From: Erysipelotrichaceae bacterium
GTDB lineage: Bacteria > Bacillota_I > Bacilli_A > Erysipelotrichales > Coprobacillaceae
Reading direction: 5' to 3'
Assembly (NCBI GenBank): GCA_018365815.1
Contig: JAGZJH010000025.1
Span: 1-35,519 of the forward strand
Length of the DNA: 35,519 bases
Positions 30,278-35,519 of this stretch are shown piece by piece. Made by a program: the position numbers and the translations under genes. The stretch's first letter is position 1; each line of letters opens with the position of its first letter. The notes under the pieces are model-generated. The model ran no database searches, had not been told where the DNA came from, and saw nothing but the letters and a program-made list of their open reading frames with translations.

Positions 30278-30697
30278 TTAATGGCTATCTAAATAACCTT
30301 GTAAAATTGTAACAGCAGCCATTTTATCAATAACTTGCTTTCTTTTTTTTCTTGATACATCAGCAAAAATAAGTGAACTTTCAGCAACTTTAGTTGTTAA
30401 TCTTTCATCAACTAAAATGACTTTAATACCCTCAATCGCTTTTTCTAACTTTGATTTAAAATCAATTGAAATTTCTCCTCTAATTCCCACATCACCATTC
30501 ATATGTTTAGGCAGTCCTAAAACAATTGTATGAATATTTTCTTTTTCACACAATTCTTTAACACGCTTGACAGCCAAATGGTTTTGTTCGTTAGGAAAGC
30601 GGAATGTCTCAATGCCATGAGCAATCATTCCTAACGCATCAGAAACTGCAATTCCCAATGTTTTCGATCCCAAATCCAGCCCCATAATTTTTTCCAT
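30278..30697 (-). CDS. ruvX: RuvX/YqgF-family putative Holliday junction resolvase (YrrK)
   Basis: The 139-residue protein has the RNase H-like YqgF fold: first strand GLDLGSKTLGIAVSD with the catalytic Asp, middle TIVLGLPKHMNGDVG, and late acidic motif VILVDERLTTKVAE. It ends with DKMAAVTILQGYLDS, where the last catalytic Asp sits. The family has been linked to 16S rRNA 5'-end processing in E. coli (YqgF) and to Holliday junction cleavage in other species. Which applies here is not known. It lies 4 bases after ireB. Confidence 0.93.
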   Translation of the reverse strand: MEKIMGLDLGSKTLGIAVSDALGMIAHGIETFRFPNEQNHLAVKRVKELCEKENIHTIVLGLPKHMNGDVGIRGEISIDFKSKLEKAIEGIKVILVDERLTTKVAESSLIFADVSRKKRKQVIDKMAAVTILQGYLDSH

Positions 30698-30701
30698 AAA
30701 G

Positions 30702-30956
30702 TTATTTCTCCAAATAAGATTTCACTAATTCTTCAATAATCTCATTGCGGTCCACTTGCTGAATAATAGCACGTGCGCCTTTGTGACTTGAAATATAAGC
30801 GGGATCGTTTGAAATTAAATACCCGGCAATTTGATGAACAGCATTATATCCTTTTTCTTCTAAAGCTGTTACCACAGTTTGCAAATTAGAACGAATAACT
30901 TCACGTTTAATATCTTCTGCACTAAATACTCTTGTTACTGAAACATCTTTATTCAT
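30702..30956 (-). CDS. ireB: IreB family regulatory phosphoprotein (YrzL, DUF965)
   Basis: The 84-residue protein matches the IreB/UPF0297 family along its length, including EEKGYNAVHQIAGYLISNDP and YISSHKGARAIIQQVDRNEI. In Enterococcus faecalis IreB is phosphorylated on N-terminal Thr by the PASTA kinase IreK and lowers cephalosporin resistance. The Thr and Ser residues in MNKDVSVTRVFSAED lie where that site is expected. A GTG three codons upstream overlaps the AGGGAGTG ribosome-binding site, so ATG 30956 is the start. It lies between alaS and ruvX, the standard order. Confidence 0.94.
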   Translation of the reverse strand: MNKDVSVTRVFSAEDIKREVIRSNLQTVVTALEEKGYNAVHQIAGYLISNDPAYISSHKGARAIIQQVDRNEIIEELVKSYLEK

Positions 30957-31017
30957 TATAGTCACTCCCTTCGCTAATCCATAGAACCATTTTACACTAT
31001 TTATTTAAATTATGCTA

Positions 31018-33630
31018 CTATAAAACCTTTTTTATTGCTTCAATTGCCACAATCACTTTATCTAGTTCCTTAGTTCCACCTTGAGCAAAGTCTGGTTTTC
31101 CACCACCACGACCATTTGATGCTTCACAAGCAGTTTTAACTAGCATTCCTGCTTTTATACCAGATTTTACTAAATCATCAGTCACTGCAATTAAGAAAGT
31201 TGCTTTTTCTTGTTCAACATTTACCACGCATACAACTCCGCTTTGTAGTTGATTACGATATTCAAACGTTAATTGTTTAGCTTCTGATTGTGCCATATTT
31301 TCAACTGTGGTACATAAAAATGGTACATCATTAATTGTTTCAATATCTTTTAATTTATTTTGTGCTTCAATGCTATTTAATTTTGCTTTTAATTTTTCAT
31401 TTTCTTTTTTTACCAAATTCAACTCTTCAACAACATGATTAACTTTATTTAAAGTTTCAGACTTATTTTTAAGTTTTAATACTTCCGCAATATCACTAAT
31501 CGTTTCTACTGCTTGACTTAAAGATTGATAAGCTGCTTTTCCAGTCACCGCTTCAATACGTCTAATACCAGAACCGACACTTTCTTCCATTTCAATTTTA
31601 AATAATCCAATTGAAGAAGTGTTATTAACATGACATCCTCCGCAAAGTTCTACTGAAAAATCTCCCATATTAACTACGCGTACTTCATCACCATATTTTT
31701 CATCAAATAAAGCAGTTGCACCATGACTGATTGCTTCTTCTTTATTCATATATTTAATATCTACCGGTAAGGCACTAAAGATTTTTTCATTAACAATTGT
31801 TTCAATTGTTTTTAATTGTTTTTCACTTACTTTTTCATAATGTGTAAAGTCAAATCTTAAACGTTCACTATCCACATATGAACCAGCTTGATTAACATGA
31901 CTTCCTAAAACTTCTTTTAAAGTTGCATGTAATAAGTGAGTGGCACTGTGATTATTTTGCACTTTATTTCTTAATATTTGATCAACATTTAAAGTGAATG
32001 TATCGCCTACTTTTACACTTCCTTTTAACACTTTAACAAAGTGTAAATGTTGTCCATGAGGAGCTTTAATGACATTAGAAACCTCTAACTTAGTTTCATT
32101 ATTTTCCATTGTTCCTAAATCAGCACATTGTCCTCCCATTAAAGCATAGAAAGTTGTTGTTTCTAACACAATTTCGCCACTTTCATCAATTTTGTCAACT
32201 AAATGTCCATCTTTAAAAACTGCAATGACTTTTGCTTCAATAGGACTAGGATCATACACGAATTTAGAGGGTGAAGTGAAGTTCATTAAATCTTCTTTTT
32301 GAGAAGCCATTGATTCATTTTCACCACGTGCATTTCTAGCACGTTCTTTTTGTAAACGCATTTGTGCATGGAAACCATCTTCATCTACTTTTAAACCATT
32401 TTCACCGGCAATTTCAATTGTTAATTCAACAGGGAAACCATAAGTATCATAAAGTTTAAAAGCAACTTCTCCACTAATTGTATTTCCATCTAATTTTTCA
32501 ATGATCTCGCTCAACATTTTTTCGCCACTATTAATAGTTGCATGGAAACGTTCTTCTTCAATTTTAACTAATTTTGCGATATAGTCTACTTTTTCAGGTA
32601 AATAACTATAATACTCTGCCATAATATTAGAAACGATTTGTACTAAATTATACATAAATGAAGTTTCAATACCGATTTTTTTACCATAACGCATTGCACG
32701 TCTTAAAATTCTTCTTAAAACATATCCACGACCTTCATTATCAAACACAGCCCCATCAGCAAGTGCAAATGTTACGGTACGAATATGATCGGCAATCACA
32801 CGATAAGCCATTTTATCTTGTTCATAACTTACATTCGCTAATTTTTCAACTTCATGAATAATTGGTAAGAAAAAATCTGTATCAAAATTTGTTTCACCAT
32901 TTTGAATGACACTGACAATACGCTCTAACCCCATTCCAGTATCAATATTTTTTTGTGGTAATTCAGGGTATTGTTCTCTTGGTAATTCAGGTTTAGCATT
33001 GAATTGTGAAAATACTAAGTTCCAAATTTCAACATAGCGATCATTTTCTAATTCTTCATAAAATAATTTAGTGCCTAATCCTTCAGGATCATATTTTTCA
33101 CCACGGTCATAAAAGATTTCTGAATCCGGTCCACATGGTCCTTCACCGATTTCCCAGAAATTTCCCGGTGTTTTTAACATATGAGTTGGATCTACCCCTT
33201 TAACATTTACCCAATAATCATATGCTTCATGATCATCAACATAAACAGTAATATATAATTTATCTTTATCGAAGCTTAACCATTTTTCATCAGTTAAAAA
33301 TTCCCAAGCAAAATCAATAGCTTCTGTTTTAAAATAGTCGCCGATTGAAAAATTCCCTAACATTTCAAAAAATGTATGATGTCTTGCAGTAACTCCGACA
33401 TTTTCAATATCGTTTGTACGAATTGATTTTTGTGCATTAGTAATACGTGGAACATCAGGTGTAATGGTTCCATCAAAATATTTTTTTAATGCTGCCACCC
33501 CACTATTGACCCAAAGTAAAGTTGGATCTTCATTAGGAATTAATGAATGACTAGGTTCAACTTTATGTCCTTTGCTTTTAAAAAACTCTAAAAATAATGC
33601 TCTGACTTGATTTCCGGTTAATTGTTTCAT
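31018..33630 (-). CDS. alaS: Alanyl-tRNA synthetase
   Basis: The 870-residue class II synthetase has the complete AlaRS set. The catalytic domain has TNAQKSIRTNDIENVG and HHTFFEMLGNFSIGDYF. The tRNA-recognition domain includes ADHIRTVTFALADG and RGYVLRRILRRAMRYG. The editing domain has HSATHLLHATLKEVLG and CGGCHVNNTSSIG. A coiled coil around 720-760 is followed by the C-Ala domain with GRGGGKPDFAQGG. GGAGGAG precedes the ATG. It is first in alaS-ireB-ruvX-DUF1292 and is controlled by the T-box just upstream. Confidence 0.98.
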   Translation of the reverse strand: MKQLTGNQVRALFLEFFKSKGHKVEPSHSLIPNEDPTLLWVNSGVAALKKYFDGTITPDVPRITNAQKSIRTNDIENVGVTARHHTFFEMLGNFSIGDYFKTEAIDFAWEFLTDEKWLSFDKDKLYITVYVDDHEAYDYWVNVKGVDPTHMLKTPGNFWEIGEGPCGPDSEIFYDRGEKYDPEGLGTKLFYEELENDRYVEIWNLVFSQFNAKPELPREQYPELPQKNIDTGMGLERIVSVIQNGETNFDTDFFLPIIHEVEKLANVSYEQDKMAYRVIADHIRTVTFALADGAVFDNEGRGYVLRRILRRAMRYGKKIGIETSFMYNLVQIVSNIMAEYYSYLPEKVDYIAKLVKIEEERFHATINSGEKMLSEIIEKLDGNTISGEVAFKLYDTYGFPVELTIEIAGENGLKVDEDGFHAQMRLQKERARNARGENESMASQKEDLMNFTSPSKFVYDPSPIEAKVIAVFKDGHLVDKIDESGEIVLETTTFYALMGGQCADLGTMENNETKLEVSNVIKAPHGQHLHFVKVLKGSVKVGDTFTLNVDQILRNKVQNNHSATHLLHATLKEVLGSHVNQAGSYVDSERLRFDFTHYEKVSEKQLKTIETIVNEKIFSALPVDIKYMNKEEAISHGATALFDEKYGDEVRVVNMGDFSVELCGGCHVNNTSSIGLFKIEMEESVGSGIRRIEAVTGKAAYQSLSQAVETISDIAEVLKLKNKSETLNKVNHVVEELNLVKKENEKLKAKLNSIEAQNKLKDIETINDVPFLCTTVENMAQSEAKQLTFEYRNQLQSGVVCVVNVEQEKATFLIAVTDDLVKSGIKAGMLVKTACEASNGRGGGKPDFAQGGTKELDKVIVAIEAIKKVL

Positions 33631-33652
33631 AATAACTCCTCCTTTAAAATAT

Positions 33653-33845
33653 AAAAAGCCATTCCTAAAACTAGGAACGACTCTGTCGCGGTACCATCCT
33701 ATTTCATAGCATTGCTATGCCCTTAATTAAAACTTTAACGCAGTCTTACGAACTTCTCCAAAGTAGCCTTCAATAATCTCCTATAAAAACTTGCACCCAC
33801 CGTTTTCTCTCTGAAATAGTCAATTATTTACTCCTCTTTTTCTAT
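33653..33845 (-). ncRNA. T-box riboswitch (alanine) upstream of alaS
   Basis: On the minus strand the leader carries the conserved T-box AGGATGGTACCGCG (33700-33687), which pairs with the CCA end of uncharged tRNA. A terminator follows: GTCGTTCCTA and TAGGAATGGC (33681-33658, two wobble pairs), then five T. Further 5' is the Stem I region with GAGAGAAAACGGTGGGTGC and a specifier-loop candidate GAAGGCTAC, where GCT (33767-33765) is an alanine codon followed by A. Binding of uncharged tRNA-Ala would form the antiterminator and let alaS be read. Stem II/IIA limits are not drawn. Confidence 0.95.
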
Positions 33846-33856
33846 GAATTAATGAG

Positions 33857-33885
33857 ATTATATATTACTTTTTTTAAATTTTCAA
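33857..33885 (-). promoter_or_regulatory. Sigma-A promoter of the T-box/alaS transcript
   Basis: TTGAAA (33885-33880), a 17-base spacer and a perfect TATAAT (33862-33857) on the minus strand. The start would fall near 33850, giving a leader of about 220 bases ahead of alaS. Confidence 0.78.
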
Positions 33886-33956
33886 GTGCTTATTTGATTA
33901 TCTTATTTTTTTATATTTAATTCAGCATTTTAATATTATTTTTCGACAAATTATCC

Positions 33957-33974
33957 TATAATAAATTTAGGAGG
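33957..33974 (+). promoter_or_regulatory. -10 box and ribosome-binding site of the deacetylase gene
   Basis: TATAAT (33957-33962) lies 18 bases ahead of the ATG, and AGGAGG (about 33969-33974) follows almost at once. The leader would be very short. A good -35 at the usual distance is not visible, so the -10 may be coincidental. The ribosome-binding site is firm. Confidence 0.45.
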
Positions 33975-33980
33975 AAGAAT

Positions 33981-35375
33981 ATGAAAAAACAACACAAAAA
34001 AGCAGCATTTTTTATCTCATTATTAATTATTATTAATTTAATCATAGGTGCTTTTATATTATTTCAGCCTAAAGTTAAATTTACCAAAAAAAATATTGAT
34101 GTTGAAATTAATAGTGCCTATGATACAAAAAGTAACATTAAAAATTTGAACAAACTTAACCCACAATTATTATCAATTGATGATAGTCAGTTAAATTTAA
34201 CTACACTAGGCACTTATCCCATTCATTGCAAGTATAAAAACAAAACCTATACCTATCAAGTTAATATTAAAGATACCATCGCTCCACAATTCAATATTCA
34301 TGAAGGGGCACTTGAACAAAATGAAACCCTTGATCCTAATAGTTTAGTAAGTGACATTGTAGATAATACAAAAACAACAGTTCGTTTAAAAAAGGATTAT
34401 ACATTTAATACCCCAGGGGAATATAAGATCAGTATTCTTGTTGAAGATGAAGGAAAAAATATCACTGAAAAACAAACTAAAATCACTGTTCTTCCACCAG
34501 ATACTACCCCACCAACTATTACCGGAACGAAAGATTATACATTGTTTGTTGGTGAAAAGGCGGATTTTAGCAAAAATGTAACAGTGAGTGATGATCGTGA
34601 CACTAACCCCACTTTAACAATCAATAGTGATGAAATTGATTTTAACACACCTGGCGTTTATAAAATTTATTACACCGCCACTGATAAAAACAAAAATGAA
34701 ACTTCCATCACGCAAAATGTCACAGTCAAGGCAGTTGTAACTGACCAAAATAAAACGGTTTATTTAACTTTTGATGATGGTCCTTCACATAATACCAGTA
34801 AAGTATTAGAAGTCTTAAACCGATACAACATCAAAGCAACATTTTTTGTGATTGGTACAAACCCTCAATATTATCACCTTATCAAAGAAGCTCATCAACA
34901 AGGTCATACAATTGGTCTACATAGTTATTCTCATAATTATAGTAATGTCTATGCTTCTAAAGAAAGTTATTTTAATGACTTAAATCAAATCGGTGAAGTA
35001 GTTAAAAATCAAATTGGCTATGTGCCTAAATATATTCGTTTTCCAGGTGGAAGTTCAAATACTATTTCAGCAAACTATACCAAAGGAATTATGAGTGATT
35101 TATCGCAGGCAGTTCATTTAAAAGGATATGAATATTATGATTGGAATGTAGGGAGTGCTGATGCTGATGGTAATAACGTACCAGTTCAAAAAATCATTAA
35201 AAGTGCGACAAATTCTAACGCTAATCAAATTATGATTTTATTTCATGATACCGATGCGAAAAATACCACAATCGAAGCACTTCCAGCAATTATTGAATAC
35301 TATCGTGTGCGTGGTTATCAATTTAAAGCTATTAATGAAAACTCATATGTTTCTCATCATGGAATTAATAATTAA
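33981..35375 (+). CDS. Membrane-anchored polysaccharide deacetylase with Ig-like repeats
   Basis: The 464-residue protein has an N-terminal membrane anchor (residues ~9-28). Three Ig-like beta domains follow (about 33-97, 100-172 and 179-250), the later two with the DTTPP and FNTPGVYKI pattern of DUF5011-type repeats. The C-terminal NodB deacetylase domain spans ~258-455. NodB motifs are complete: TFDDGPS with D265/D266, H314 and H318 in HSYSHNY, RFPGG at 353-357, the DWN at 387-389, and MILFHD with H422. It probably removes acetyl groups from peptidoglycan or another surface glycan outside the cell. PdaA-type or Pgd-type substrate cannot be told apart here. AGGAGG precedes the ATG. It is divergent from alaS. 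Confidence 0.92.
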   Translation: MKKQHKKAAFFISLLIIINLIIGAFILFQPKVKFTKKNIDVEINSAYDTKSNIKNLNKLNPQLLSIDDSQLNLTTLGTYPIHCKYKNKTYTYQVNIKDTIAPQFNIHEGALEQNETLDPNSLVSDIVDNTKTTVRLKKDYTFNTPGEYKISILVEDEGKNITEKQTKITVLPPDTTPPTITGTKDYTLFVGEKADFSKNVTVSDDRDTNPTLTINSDEIDFNTPGVYKIYYTATDKNKNETSITQNVTVKAVVTDQNKTVYLTFDDGPSHNTSKVLEVLNRYNIKATFFVIGTNPQYYHLIKEAHQQGHTIGLHSYSHNYSNVYASKESYFNDLNQIGEVVKNQIGYVPKYIRFPGGSSNTISANYTKGIMSDLSQAVHLKGYEYYDWNVGSADADGNNVPVQKIIKSATNSNANQIMILFHDTDAKNTTIEALPAIIEYYRVRGYQFKAINENSYVSHHGINN

Positions 35376-35417
35376 ATATAAAGTCTTGTTTAATTTTTAA
35401 AGTTAAAAAAGGATTGG

Positions 35418-35519
35418 CCCTGAACCGCCCTTGTCAAGTAGACAGATGAAATAATTAAAAATGTTTTTGATGAAGTTGTCGAAGAGAACAACTTCATTTT
35501 TCTTTATGAAGCTAATGTT
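35418..35519 (+). mobile_element. Possible left end of an insertion sequence at the window edge
   Basis: From 35419 the sequence changes to a more GC-rich stretch, CCCTGAACCGCCCTTGTCAA followed by GTAGACAG. This resembles the outer end of IS3-type elements, which begin TGAAC and carry a late GTxxACA. No coding frame of useful length follows before the window ends. No terminator for the deacetylase gene is seen before it. The call needs the sequence beyond the edge. Confidence 0.35.
35470..35506 (+). terminator. Hairpin with T-run near the right edge
   Basis: ATGAAGTTGT (35470-35479) and ACAACTTCAT (35488-35497) form a perfect 10-bp stem with an 8-base loop, followed by TTTTTCTTT. It may end the deacetylase transcript or belong to the possible IS, where it would shield the transposase gene from outside transcription. 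Confidence 0.6.

Noticed and set aside
1..35519. tRNA or rRNA genes and a CRISPR array
   Set aside because: No cloverleaf ending in a CCA-type acceptor, no rRNA core segment and no evenly spaced direct repeats were recognised by eye; a covariance search would be decisive.

Overview
The window is AT-rich DNA of a low-GC Firmicute. Gene content and order follow the Bacillus subtilis chromosome in several blocks: rpmB-yloU-fakA; hemW-hrcA-grpE-dnaK-dnaJ; comEA-comEC-holA; alaS-ireB-ruvX-yrzB-mltG-trmR-trhP1-trhP2-udk-greA. The protein sequences, the three-helix LytR-CpsA-Psr protein and the very low GC suggest an anaerobic gut member of the Erysipelotrichia (Erysipelatoclostridium/Thomasclavelia/Coprobacillus-like). 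That placement is an inference from gene content, not a database result.

Layout. 1-2700 is insertion-sequence debris: the 3' end of an IS3-family transposase, an IS21-type istB beside a truncated istA, and an ISL3-family transposase that lacks its 5' end and carries one in-frame stop. 2774-5203 holds fakA and an Asp23-family gene, divergent from rpmB. 5286-9970 is the class I heat-shock operon hrcA-grpE-dnaK-dnaJ, behind a promoter with two CIRCE-like operators. 10281-16032 is one tightly packed minus-strand run: comEA-comEC-holA-L-serine dehydratase-hemW. 16087-17651 is ruvAB. 17730-21714 holds a class I glutamine amidotransferase, a DEAD-box helicase and a D-2-hydroxyacid dehydrogenase with an extra N-terminal domain. 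21832-24640 (plus strand) holds an LCP cell-wall ligase and pepT. 24858-33630 (minus strand) is the long alaS-to-greA block, in two transcription units: a T-box riboswitch drives alaS-ireB-ruvX-DUF1292, and a separate promoter drives mltG-trmR-trhP1-trhP2-udk-greA. 33981-35375 is a membrane-anchored polysaccharide deacetylase, followed by what may be the end of another IS.

How the genes work together. Most genes are core functions: protein folding under HrcA control, DNA uptake, Holliday-junction processing, a replication clamp-loader subunit, tRNA charging controlled by uncharged tRNA-Ala, and a wobble-uridine modification set (TrhP1/TrhP2 hydroxylation, then TrmR methylation). Four envelope genes (fakA, mltG, LCP, polysaccharide deacetylase) are scattered among them.

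I do not see a CRISPR array, prophage, tRNA/rRNA gene or recognisable defence island. The least ordinary protein is the dehydrogenase at 20341-21714. Its first ~140 residues are not part of a normal D-2-hydroxyacid dehydrogenase and resemble, from memory, the small middle component of three-component ABC (ABC-3C) systems. Other points worth a second look are the Cys/His-rich tail on the DUF1292 protein, the serine dehydratase sitting where B. subtilis has rpsT-gpr-spoIIP-lepA, the hairpin between dnaK and dnaJ, and the single nonsense codon in the ISL3 transposase.
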